Origin: Calycina herbarum
Lineage: Eukaryota; Ascomycota; Leotiomycetes; Helotiales; Pezizellaceae
Reading direction: 5' to 3'
DNA: 64,000 nucleotides
Assembly: GCA_001414485.1 (NCBI GenBank)
Contig: LLEY01000031.1
Coordinates: forward strand, 372,001 to 436,000
The notes below the pieces were generated by a model, which was not told the origin of the DNA, did not search any database, and was given only the letters and a program-made list of their open reading frames with translations. Shown here one piece after another: positions 48,261-59,761 of this stretch (its first letter is position 1; each line of letters opens with the position of its first letter). A program made the translations under genes and the position numbers.

Positions 48261-49786
48261 TAACGTAGTATACTAGGACCTCGGATACTCTAGGACCTCG
48301 AACACTTTTCCTTACTCTACTATCTTCTAAACTTAATATATAAATTCTTAATAATTAGTAATAGAAACCTAATCCTAAGAAGTACGAATTATCTTAGCTA
48401 TTAAAGCTATTTAAATAATAAAAAAACTTAGTAGTCGCGCTACTACTAAGATATATAAAGTATCTAAATCTACGCTTTCTAATAGAATAAGCGGCTATAC
48501 AACTCTTAGTAAACGTCGACTAGTAAGTTATAAGTTAACTGAACTAGAGAAGGAAGTGATTATTTAATATATATTTAATCTAGATATAAGAGGATTTAAG
48601 CCTTAGTTAGCTAGTATAGAAGATATAGTAAATTATATACTAAAGTCGTATAAAGAATAACGTGTTAGAAAGAACTAGGCTTAATACTTTATATAACGAC
48701 GTCTAGAGTTAAAGACGTGTTTTAATCGCGTTTACGACTTTTAAAGAGCCTTATACGAAGATCCCAAGCTTATTAGAGCATAGTTCTAGCTAGTAGAGAA
48801 TATATAAGCGAAATATAGTATTTAAGACTACGACTTTTAGAACTTTAATAAGACCGGCTTTATAATAGATATAATTAGCTCTGCTATAGTTATTATACAC
48901 GTAGATCGACGTAGTAGAGGTAAAGCTATTTAACCTAGTAATCGAGAATAGGCTATAGTAATTATATATATTAATAGAGAGAGTTTAAGTATAACGTTAT
49001 CTATAAGCGAGTATAATATATAAGTGAATATAACACGGAATTATATAAGACGTATTACTCTAACTAAAACTCGAATACTACTATAACTAACGATATAAAA
49101 CAAAAGCGACGAAAGAAAAATTCTCCTAGCTAGTTAGACTATAGATCGTAACCGTGATTTAAGCGCTAGAGCCGCTACTATAATCTATAGAGTTAATTAT
49201 AGTATACTAGGTCGCCGACGACATAGTTAGCCTTTATAACGCGATTCTACGTCTAAATCTCGAAAGCTTATAGATCTAGAGAAGTTAGTAATAGTTTAAT
49301 ATATTCTTAACCTCGATACACGTATATTTCCTTCTAGACTTGCTAGTATAATAGATATAGCGAACTAACTACTCTATAACTATAACGCGGCACTTATTAG
49401 TAGAAACTAGGCTTCTAACTTTATAAAGCGATAATAAGTCTTATAAACGTGTCTTTATTAGAAGTATAATTACTAGAGAGCCTAATACGAAGACCTTAAT
49501 ACGATTTCTACGTAGTTCTAACTAGTTTAAAATATAACTACTAAATATAGTATCTAAGATAAAGATATCTATAACTTTAATAAGACAGGCTTTATAATAG
49601 GTATTATCTTAATAGGAATAGTAGTTACAAGTGCTAAAAGACGTAAGAGGCTGAAAATAGCTTAGTAAGGTAATAGAGAATAGGTTATAGTTATTTAGAG
49701 TATTAGTTTCTATAGCTACGCGGTTCCTCTGTTTATTATCGTTGCTAGTAAATACTACCTCGTATTATAGTACTAGACGGGAAGTA

Positions 49787-51111
49787 AGAGCCTATCTTCC
49801 CGTTCTTACGAAAATTATAAAAAATCTAAAACACTATTTTATATATTATTAGTTAACTATAAGCTAGAAATCCTTAGTATTTTATATAAGGTAAGAGTAT
49901 ATATATATAAACAATTTTATTAACTTTTTATATAGAGTTTCTATACTCCTTAGCCCTAATATTTAGTATACCAGCTATCTACTATAATATAAGTTGTAAT
50001 TCTATCTAGTATACTAGTTATAAGATCCTTAAAGAGGGAGTTAGAGAGAGCGTCCTACGCTACGTTCAAAGCTTCCTCTAAAGCAGTTTTATCAGCCTTA
50101 CTTTTACTCCTAGAATTCTATAGCATAGAGTATATCTAGTAAACCATCTCCTTAAGAGCCTTCTAAGTATACTTAATAGAGTTAAGATCAGAGGAATAAG
50201 ATAGCTAATCTATAGTCCTAATACTATTTAACTTAAACTACTCTCTAACTATATAAGCTATATATATAGCTGTATTATCCTATATAAAGATCAGATCGTT
50301 AGAGTAGTACTTAGTAAGGTTCGCGTCTAGGACTTCGATATAAGAGTTAGCAGTATACTTATACTTCTTTAACTTAAAATCTTAGTCTATAATATATAAG
50401 AGAGAACGTTATACATCCTCTTAAAAACAAGCCTATACTATAGTACGTAGCTGCTTTCCTTTCTTATAAGTTATAACGTGGGATAGCTTCTATTTATCAG
50501 CTGGCGTACTCTAAACCTAGACCTGTTTTTACCTCTTACTCTACTCTGCTGAATACTTATTACTCTATATATAAGTTTTCTACTATATAACGTTCTAATA
50601 AGCTCTATACTAGCACTAGAAAAGCCTTTTCGTTACTACTTCCTCTGTGAGTTCTAGCCGCTTCTTCGTATACTAATATATTATACCTTCTACGTAGCAA
50701 AGGTCCTTAATATAGGTGTTACTTATTACGAGACTAGTCTCGGCGCGTCGCTTGTTAAAGGATACCTTAGAGTGTATTTGTATATAGCGTAGTATTAATC
50801 TTTTATCTTAGTCTATATAAGTAAGTAGACAACCGCTCTGAGGCAGAGAGACACCCTGTCTATTATAGTTGTCGAGTCTAATAGCCTCTCTTACGGCTTT
50901 ATAAGAGAGTCTAATGTCGGCGGCGATTTAGCGTTAAGATACGCCTATATTACGTATACTAACGTATTTCCCTTGGTTATAAGGTGAAGTTTCTAATCTA
51001 CAGGGCCTATTACCGCTGATAGAGCGTAGGGGAGTATATTATAGTAGTATAGTATAGTATTATTATAGGAGTCTTAAAAACGCGTCGCGACTTTTTAATA
51101 GAGTAGGCTCT
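49787..51111 (-). mobile_element. Tc1-like transposon E4, inserted in E2
   Basis: Ends AGAGCCTA.../...TAGGCTCT beside TA (49785-49786, 51112-51113). Only about 8 bp of the inverted repeat is still clear, so the borders are tentative. Minus-strand decayed Tc1-type DDE motifs: 'QDNTAIYIA' and 'YSSDLNSIK' (about 50140-50290). Size 1325 bp fits Tc1. Confidence 0.6.
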
Positions 51112-52138
51112 TACTTAAAGTAAGTAACTATATAGTATAAAAATAGTAAATTACTAAAGGACTAGCGTATTACTATAAGCGATAATAGTTAGATAATAAA
51201 TAAAAGAGGTCTTAAATAGCTTTAGTACTTCAACGAGTATACTAGAGATTAGATAATTAGAATATACTATCTACTTATCCTCGACGGCTACGAGAGCTAC
51301 TACTTAATAGATTTTAAGCTTTATTATAAAGAGAATAATATTATTACTCTTTATATATCTTCTTATTCGTCTTACCTTCTTTAGCCTCTTAACGTCGGTT
51401 GTTTTAGCCTACTAAAGCAGGTATATAGACGGTATATTAAAGATATAATATAGAGATATATTATATATATTATAAAAGCCGACTTTTTACCTGCTTTCTA
51501 TGCTGTCTTCTAGTAAGCTATAATACTAATAAATATTCGAGAGAGCTTCTAAGAAGCTAGGCTTATTCTATTTAATCTAGAAAGTATAATATCTCTACTA
51601 GATATTAAGCCACGTATACTAACACTCTCTAAATCAGCTATTAACCTACTTCTATAGGTTTCAAAGACTCTAAATAACCTAATTAAAGCGACTTTATAAT
51701 CTAAATTCTTAAAATCCTGTATTTCTATATATTAAAATAGCTTACCGACTTTAATTTTCTAGGTAATTAACTAATTTACAAAAGAGGTATATAGAATAAT
51801 ATACTAGGTTATATTATTAAAAACAGAGGTCTAGGACCTTTGAGAGGTAAATTAAACTCTAAGTAAGCGTCGAAGAGCTAGAAAGACACGTGTCTATTAA
51901 GGAGGAATATTAACTTTATAAGAGAGGTAGAACCTTTTATCCTAGAAGAATATCTAGAGTACTATATAATAGAAAGAGAATAAAGAGAGAGAGGTAGCTA
52001 CTAGACTCCGACTAAGAGAACGACGATATAAACGATATAGTAATACTAGTTATAATATACGTATCTATGAAATTAATATTAATATATCTAAAGAGAAGGA
52101 ATTAGAGTAGTTTTAATTAATTTTATTTATTATAGATA

Positions 52139-53998
52139 ACGTATATTATAAGCGAACTCGACAGACAAGCGAACCCGACACTTTAACATATACCTCTAAT
52201 AAAAACTACGATAATTCAACTATAACGCCTATAATTAATTGAAACTACTAGGATTCTTCTTCCTTAGATACCTCTTCTATTATTCTACAAGTACGTATAT
52301 TATACCTAGTCTGTCTATAGTTGCTATAGCGCCGTGTACGGGTTTCTTCCTCTGGCTTCCGACTAATAATTACTCTTGTTTCTTGTTCTACTTAATATCT
52401 AATATCTCTCTCGTCTTATAGGTTCTCTGCTTCTCGTTAGCTAAGTGATCCTTCTTGTCGTAGACGTGTTTTCTTAGCCCTCCGGCGCTTACTAAGTGCT
52501 TCGTTTACCCGTCGAAGACTCTGGTTCTTAGCTTTTAATATTACTAGCTAATATATAATTTTCGATACACTCTTTATAAACTAGTTAATAGCCTCGTAAA
52601 TATTAGTTAGAGAGCTATTCTAGTAGTAGGTAATTCGATTTTTAATTAATATAGTCTATAATATAGCTTTAGTTAGGTTGTTTAACGTCTAAGAAACCTA
52701 AGGTTAAGCGGTACCTAGGCAGGAGTTTATAAGCGTAGGCGTCTTTAACTTAAGATTAAGCGTAGATATTACACTCTTAGAGTTAAATAGAAGAAGTCTA
52801 GCTCTCTAAAACCCTTCTCGAATATTACTTTTAGTTATTATAATATTAAATATAGCGTAGAAGGCGGGAAAGAAGTCGTTCTTAGTAATATAGAAAATAT
52901 TAGCTTATATTATATCTTTAATATACTGACTATATACCTGTTTTAAAGAGCTAAAACACCTAACGTCAAGTAGCTAGAGTATATAAGAAGAATAAGCGGG
53001 TATATAAAGAGTAATAATATTATATTCCTTATAGTACTTCTTAAACTTGTCTAAGTAGTAGCTCTTATAACCGTCGAGGACTAATAGGCGAAAAACACTA
53101 ATAGTTTAGAGCTTTATATACTTCTTGAAATACTAAATCTAATCTATACTCTTCTCGTTTATAGTTCAACTGTTATTAGTAGTAGCGATTACCTAGTTAG
53201 GTAGAAATCCACTGTTTTAATACTAAGAGACTAGGTGATTTTTCTTTATAACAACTATAAATAGCGGAACGTTCTAGTCTTAAGAATTAATACCCTGAAT
53301 TACTATAACCTATTCCTGATTACTAGGCTATATTCTTTTCGCTTTTATATACCTTTCTAAGCTTATTATAACTATTATAGTTAAGATAACGTCTATTATA
53401 AACCTAGTCTTATTAAAGTTATAGATATCTAGTTTATTAATTCTATACTTTATAATTATATTCTATATAAGCTTAAACCAGCTACGAATAACTTCTAGAT
53501 CTTCGTACTTAGCTCTCTAGTAGTCGTATTTACGTTAGAAGTGTGTCTAGAGCTCTAGACAGCGCTTAACAAAGTTAGAAGCCTAATGTTTACTAACGCG
53601 TAATACGTCGTATATCGCGAGTAGTCGATTTACTATATCTTTAATAATAGACAGCTAAGAAGGAAATCCTTTAGTAGCTAAGTCGAGTATATATTAAATA
53701 AGTACTAATTCCTCTAAGTCGGTTAATTTCTATAAGTTAGCTGAAATATCGCGTCGTAGAGGAATACTAAGTTTATAGAAACTAAGCTTATAATAACTAT
53801 AAGAATATATCTTTACTACTGCTTAAGCGCTTAACTTTAGGTTATTTTATATAGCCTAGAGAGCTAGAATAATTTTCCTTTCGTCGTCTTTCTATAGTAT
53901 ATTTTATCGTAGAGATATTAAGTATTTAGTAGAGTAGTTATATAAACGTGTTAAAGTGTCGGGTTCGCTTATCTGTCGGGTTCGCTTATAATATACGT
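52139..53998 (-). mobile_element. pogo/Fot1-like transposon E6, inserted in E2 (1860 bp)
   Basis: Inverted repeats ACGTATATTATAAGCGAAC..., TA on each side (52137-52138, 53999-54000). Transposase remnant on minus (DIYNFNKTGF block near 53400). RIP stops throughout. The open frame at 52239-52421 is antisense noise. Confidence 0.85.
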
Positions 53999-55125
53999 TA
54001 GTTAATTATAATTTTTATTAGAGTAGTACGATTCTGTATTATATTTACTTATATATTATACTCGCTTATAGATAACGTTACTACTATTTTTAGTAGTTAA
54101 AGTAAAAAACTACCTTACTAGTTAGTATACTAAGAGCGGCCTACTATATAATTAGGTTATAAAGCTAATAAGTAATAGATAGACTAATAATAAGATAGGT
54201 CTCGAATAGCTAGAATACTTTGATAAATATACTCGCGGTCGCGTATATAAGCTATATCGAATATTAGTACTAGATAGATACGAAAGCTACGAATTAGCTA
54301 TATTTCAAGAGTATTATAAAGCTAATAATATAATTCTTCTCTATCTACTTTCTTATTTATCTTATTTAACCTAGCTACTCGATATTAGATATTTTAGTAC
54401 TCTTAAACATATATAGAGACGTTAAATTAAGACCTTTATTAAAGCTTATATAAATTATATTACTAAGGTTGAATTCTTTATAGCCTTTTATATAGCTTAT
54501 AATTAGTTAATTATAACCTAAAACGCTAAAGCCGGGTTCTATAGAGCTGGTCTAGTACCTCTAGATCCTTAGACTATAATCTCTAAGCTAGATATTAAGT
54601 TACGAACTCTAATATCTCTAAGTACTCTATTAGCCTATACTAACTCTTAGGTCTCTTAGACGTCTTATAACCTAACTAACGCTCTTTTATAAACAACTCT
54701 AGTTAAAAATCGTATTATATATTATTAAGAAAGCTTACTAACCTCTATTTTCGAGATAGTAGCTATATTAGCTAAAGATATAGAGATAATAGCTTATAAG
54801 ATAACTTTATTAACAGCCGAAGTCTAGACTCTTCGTAAGATAAATAAGACACTTAGTAAACGTTATAGAGCTAAAAAGACCCGGGTCTGTTAAGAAGATA
54901 CACTTATTATAGAGGATATATAGAATATATTAGCTTAGTAGAATACTAAGGAGCAAGTACAAAAGAATAAGTATTCTAGGAAGAGTGATTAAAATAAGAG
55001 ATAATCGACTATTCGACGTTATAGAACTTATAGAAAGAGTAGTTATAATATACGAACGTGTTATAAAGCTATAGATATAATTAGTTTATTAGATTTCAAG
55101 TAGTTTAAGTAAATATTATATATTA

Positions 55126-56963
55126 ACGTGGTTTATCAGAACCTCGGTTATATTAGGACCCTGATTAATTTTCCTTAGTATATAACTTTGAACTTAAATA
55201 ACTTAACTATAATATATTAAATTAACTCTTTATAATCGGAGTCTAATATACTAGATATATCTATAGCTTCTTAACAAGTTCGTACGTTATAACCAGCTTT
55301 TCTATAGATTCTACAGTGTCGTCTAGACGGTTACCCCTCCTTATAACTACCTCTTACTATACGTATATCGCGTCGTACCTGGTTATCTATGTCTTTCTAG
55401 GCTATAATATCCTATATATCCTCTATAATAAGTACACCCCCTTTACAGATACGAGCCTTTTTAGCTCTCTAGCGTTTGCTAAGAGCTTTATTTACTGTCT
55501 AAAGTGTACGTACCTCGGCAGACAGAAGAGTTATCTTATAAGCTATTCGCTCTATACCTTTAGCCAGCGCTGTAACTGTCTCAAATAGAGGGGTTAGCGA
55601 GCTTCTCTAATAGCGAGTAATTCGATTTCGTATAAGAGTTAACTATGAAAGAGCTTCTATTAGGTTAGAAGAGGTCTAAGATTCCTATAAGAGAGTATTA
55701 GCAGTAGAGGGTCTAGAGGGTATTAGAGTCTATAACTTTATATTAAGCTTTAAAATCATTGCTTATAGATTAAAAGGCACTAGGCTAGCTCTATAGAATC
55801 TAGCCTAAGCGTTCTAGACTATTATAGATTCCCTATATACTACTATAAAGGCTAGAAAGAACTCTACCTTAGTAATGTAGTTAATATAAGCTTTAATAAA
55901 CGTCTTAATCTATTAACCGTACGCTTGTTTCAATATACTAAAATATCTAATATCAAGTAGCTAGGTTAGATAGAACGAATAGAGAGGCAGTCTAAGAGTT
56001 ATAATATTATATACCTTGTAGTACTCTTGGAATTCAGCCGATTCGTAGCTCTTATGTCTATCTAACACTAGTATTCGATATAGACTCTTTACTCGAGCAG
56101 TAGTATACTTATTAAAGTGTTTCAGCTATTCTAGACCTATTTCGTTGTTTATCTATCTATTACTTATCGGTTTAATAACCCAGTTATATAAGAGGCCGCC
56201 GTCTATATACTAATTTATAAGATGATTCTTCTCTTAGATAACTAAAAATAGAGAGATATCCTAACCCTCGCTATTAATATAAGCAATTGCTATAGCCTAT
56301 TCCCGATTGCCTAGCTAAACTACCTTATCTCTGCTACGTCGATCTATATATATAACAACTATTACAAAGCCTGTTTCGTCGAAGTTATAGAAATCGTAAT
56401 CTAAAACACTATATTTCGCTCTTATATTTTACATAAGTTAGAACCACGTGCTAATTAGGTTAGGATCTTCGTATAAAGCCTTTTAAAAGTCGTAAACGCG
56501 ATTAAAACGCGTCTTTAACCCTAGTTATCGTTATATAAATCGATAAGTCTAGAGCTTACTAACGCGTTTTCCTCTTTATAATTTAAGGATAAAATTAGCT
56601 ATATCTTCTACACTAGCTAGCCGAGGTACAAACCCTCTAGAATCTATATCAAGTATATTCTAAACAATTACTTCTTCTTCTACCTTAGATAATTTAAGGT
56701 TTACTAGTCGACGGTCGGCTAGAGGAAGGTAGCCGTTTATTCTATTATTAAGTATAGAATAAGGTATTCTATAGATCTTTACAGCTTTCTATTAACTTAG
56801 CTTTTTAGATGTTTAAATTGCTTTAATAGCTAGAATAACTTTTGATTCTTTAGTAATAATAGACATAGTAGAAGGTTAAAAAAACGCGTGTTAAAGTTAG
56901 AGAGTAGGATTTCAGGAAAATTGATCAGAGTCCTAATATAACCGAGGTTCTAATAAACCACGT
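55126..56963 (-). mobile_element. pogo/Fot1-like transposon E5, inserted in E1 (1838 bp)
   Basis: Inverted repeats ACGTGGTTTATCAGAACCTC..., TA on each side (55124-55125, 56964-56965). Minus-strand transposase remnant with YDFYNFDETGF and GNREQAIAIAY near 56270-56400. The plus-strand open frame at 55316-55588 is antisense to it. Confidence 0.85.
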
Positions 56964-57081
56964 TATAGTAATTTAATCTTATATCTAGGTAGTAGAGTAA
57001 GGAAAAGTGTCTAAGATTCTAGAGTATTCGAGGTCCTAGTATACTACGTTATATAAAAGAGTTTAATATAAGATAAATATA

Positions 57082-58941
57082 ACGTGTTTTATCACTTAGC
57101 GAGCTATATCACTTAGCGAGCTATTTTTCCCTACTACTAACTATCTAACTATAAGACGCGATTCTTTATATTAAAATAACTTAAATATAAACAATTAAAG
57201 CTCGAATCACTCTTACGATCGAAGCAAAGCGAACGAACCCGTGTTTAAGCTAACGTAAGCTAGCAAAGCAGTTTAATATCTCTTAATTAATATTATAATA
57301 TAGAATAGCTAGTTACATCTCGTAGACAGACACCTAGTATAGGCAGCCGAATCTAACTCTAGTAGAAGAGGAGGCGATTATTTAATATATTCTCGACTAA
57401 GATACTAGAGGGTTTTTGCTCTAGAGAGCGGATATATAAGATATAGCTAACCTTCTAATAGACAAGCGTAGCGTACGACGCGTTAGAAAGTGCTAGACCT
57501 CTCGCTTTATTCAACAACGACTAGAGCTTTCTACACGTCTTTCTCGCGCCTACGACTACTAGAGAGTCCTCTTAGAAGATCTAGACATGTTAAGCGCGTG
57601 GTTTCAATTAGTTATAAACATACGTATAAAGTATAGGATCTAAGACTCTGATTTCTATAACTTCGACGAGACTAGCTTTATAATAGGTATAATCGGCGGA
57701 AAGACAGTTGTTATATACTCTAATTAACAGTCTAATCTAAAGCTTATTCAGCCTAGTAATCGGGAATAGGCTATAGCGATTTATACGGTTATAGCAGACA
57801 GCTATATAGTACCCCCTTTTCTATATATTCAAGGTCGATTTCACCTTACGCCTTAGTACTAGAATAGTAATATACTAGCGGATTAGGTTGTTAAAACGAC
57901 TTAAAACGGTTAGACTAATAATAATATAGGTTTAGAATAGCTTAAACACTTTGATTAAGCAACTCGGGTACGTTAAGTTAGCTGTTATTAGATGCTTATA
58001 TTAGACGGTTACGAGAGCTACGTCAACGCCGAGTTTAACAAATACTATAAGGAAAACAATATAATACTACTATACCTACCTCCTTATTCTTCGTACTTAA
58101 CTTAGCCTCTTAATATCAGCTTATTTAGCTCGTTAAAACAGGTATATAGCAACTAGATATTACGTCTAGTCTAGCTTTAAATCATATATATTACTAAGAA
58201 CGAGTTCTTTCCTACGTTTAAAGTAGCCTTTACTATAGTTTTTATAGAAAAAAACGTTAAAGGTAGCTTCTAAGGGTCTAGCCTAGTACCTTAGAACCTA
58301 TAAGTAGTAATATTAAAGCTAGATATTTGTTTATAGACGCCTTCTCTTTATAGAACACCTCCTAGTTTACTCTAACCTTAGGTCTCTTAGACGCTAAAGA
58401 ATATAATTAAAGCTATTTCCTAGTCTACTCTAATTAAAGATCGGGTAGCTAAGTACTAAGGAAGCTCGCTAACTCCGATTATTACTATTATCGACTAGCT
58501 AGTAAAGGCTATAGTTGCGATTAACTATAAGTTAACACTTATAACTAATAGAATTAAGACGCTTAAAGAGGTAAATAAAGTCCTTTTAAAGCAGCGACGT
58601 ATAAAAAGAACTCGTTTATAGGATTCTAGACTTCTTACTAGATCGTAGGTAGAGTAGCTTTTAAAGGATAAGAGCTTAGTTAAAGAAAAAAGACGCGACG
58701 AAGATGTTAGCAAGGGTTTGTCGAAGCAGCGCTATATAACTGGTTAGGTCTATAGTATCTATTATAAACCTAGCTATAATATAAGAACCTGCTTAGAAGC
58801 TATAGATATATCTAGTTTATTAGACTCTGATTTAAATTAACTGTTTTAAGCTTAATTTAGTAGTGTTATAGGGTTTAGTAGTTAGGAGGTCTGGAAAAGT
58901 GGCTTACTAAGTGATATAGCTCGCCAAGTGATAAAACACGT
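57082..58941 (+). mobile_element. pogo/Fot1-like transposon E7 (1860 bp)
   Basis: Inverted repeats ACGTGTTTTATCACTTAGCG..., TA on each side (57080-57081, 58942-58943). Uninterrupted, so the transposase order can be read on +: HTH region (about 57350-57620), NFDETSFIIGIIGG (about 57660), LILDGYESYVNAEF (about 57995), NNIILLYLPPYSSYLT (about 58050), a charged C-terminal tail. Stops are mostly TAG/TAA from CAG/TGG. Confidence 0.88.
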
Positions 58942-58954
58942 TATATATTATATT

Positions 58955-59216
58955 TATAATAGTATAAAACAGATACTACTATAAAAGAAGTATATAGAAG
59001 TACGTTTAATAGAATGATATATCCGGATACTAGGCTCTAATATAAAGGAAAAGACTAAATTAGTCTTCTCTATAGAGAGAGTAAGAGTATCTATATATAA
59101 GAGGTCGGATAATAACAAAGTCTAAAACCGATCTAACTCTTACTCTTCTGAAATAATATCTATAACATAACCTGTCTAGTACGTAACCTCGGCAATTCCG
59201 ATAGCTAGCTATTATA
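58955..59216. mobile_element. Solo LTR, same broad family as the 41.6-kb chromovirus
   Basis: 262 bp, resembling 47649-47967 at both ends and in the middle (AGTATAAAACAGATACTACT; AGAGTAAGAGTATCTATATA) but shorter. Perfect 5-bp target duplication ATATT (58950-58954, 59217-59221). Confidence 0.8.
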
Positions 59217-59221
59217 ATATT

Positions 59222-59759
59222 TATAAAACACGTTATTAGTTTAGAATATTTATAGAAGCCTTCTTAGATAAGGAGTAAGAGTTTAGTTGTAGTATAATAG
59301 CCTTTTATAAATATATAAGAGAAGTACTTATAGAATAGTATCTTTTATTAAAAAAAACTAAACTAAAGAGAAAAGAGAATAGTAAATATACTCTATCTCT
59401 ATTTAACTATAATAAGCGAGTCCTCGGTAGAACCTCGGTAGTACCTGGTCACGTGATTAGAATATATATAACTGGAACTGTTATAGTAATAGAGAGTATA
59501 AATAGTAGCTTACTAAAATACTTACTTAGATTAAAAATAGCTAAACTATAGTATTTAACTTAATAAGTAGTTATTATATAACTAATAATATTCTTACTTA
59601 AATTAATTAGAGACTAAAATTTTCTACTTATTTATTCTTCTTCTTTATTATTCTTAGTAATTAATTATAATATTTCTTCTAAATAGTTATATTTCTAAAT
59701 TATTACGTTTTTTAGACTATAAGCTATTAAAGACTAATATTAATAAGTCGATTATAATA
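59222..59759. other. AT-rich spacer
   Basis: About 540 bp of RIP-like sequence; no element ends recognised. A small higher-GC patch (about 59408-59455) includes CCTCGGTAGAACCTCGGTAG, a 12-bp direct repeat. Confidence 0.4.
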
Positions 59760-59761
59760 TA

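Larger units (their letters stand above)
48994..54078 (+). mobile_element. pogo/Fot1-like transposon E2, inserted in E1
   Basis: Inverted repeats ACGTTATCTATAAGCGAG... with TA on each side (48992-48993, 54079-54080). Transposase halves on + at about 49090-49780 and 51130-51700 (GYESYYLIDF, ENNIITLYISSYSSYLL, PLNVGCFSLLKQVY). It is interrupted by E4 and E6; without them it is about 1896 bp. Confidence 0.82.
48263..57049 (+). mobile_element. pogo/Fot1-like transposon E1 (outermost; split by nested insertions)
   Basis: Inverted repeats start ACGTAGTATACTAGGACCTC and end in its complement; TA on each side (48261-48262, 57050-57051). The decayed transposase is on +: HTH/N-terminal part at about 48540-48990, then, after insert E2, the DDE second half at 54080-55110 (NNIILLYLLSYLSYLT, KAGFYRAGLVPLDP, long charged tail), the end being followed by insert E5. 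Subtracting E2 and E5 with their extra TAs leaves exactly 1860 bp. DDE_1 (pogo/Fot1) type is inferred from the 'PPHSSHLLQPLD'-like block and TA target. Confidence 0.85.

Noticed and set aside
52239..52421. Open reading frame of 60 codons (+)
   Set aside because: Antisense to the transposase remnant of E6, in RIPped sequence; chance.
55316..55588. Open reading frame of 90 codons (+)
   Set aside because: Antisense to the E5 transposase remnant; composition reflects RIPped DNA.
58525..58713. Open reading frame of 62 codons (-)
   Set aside because: Antisense to the C-terminal tail of the E7 transposase.
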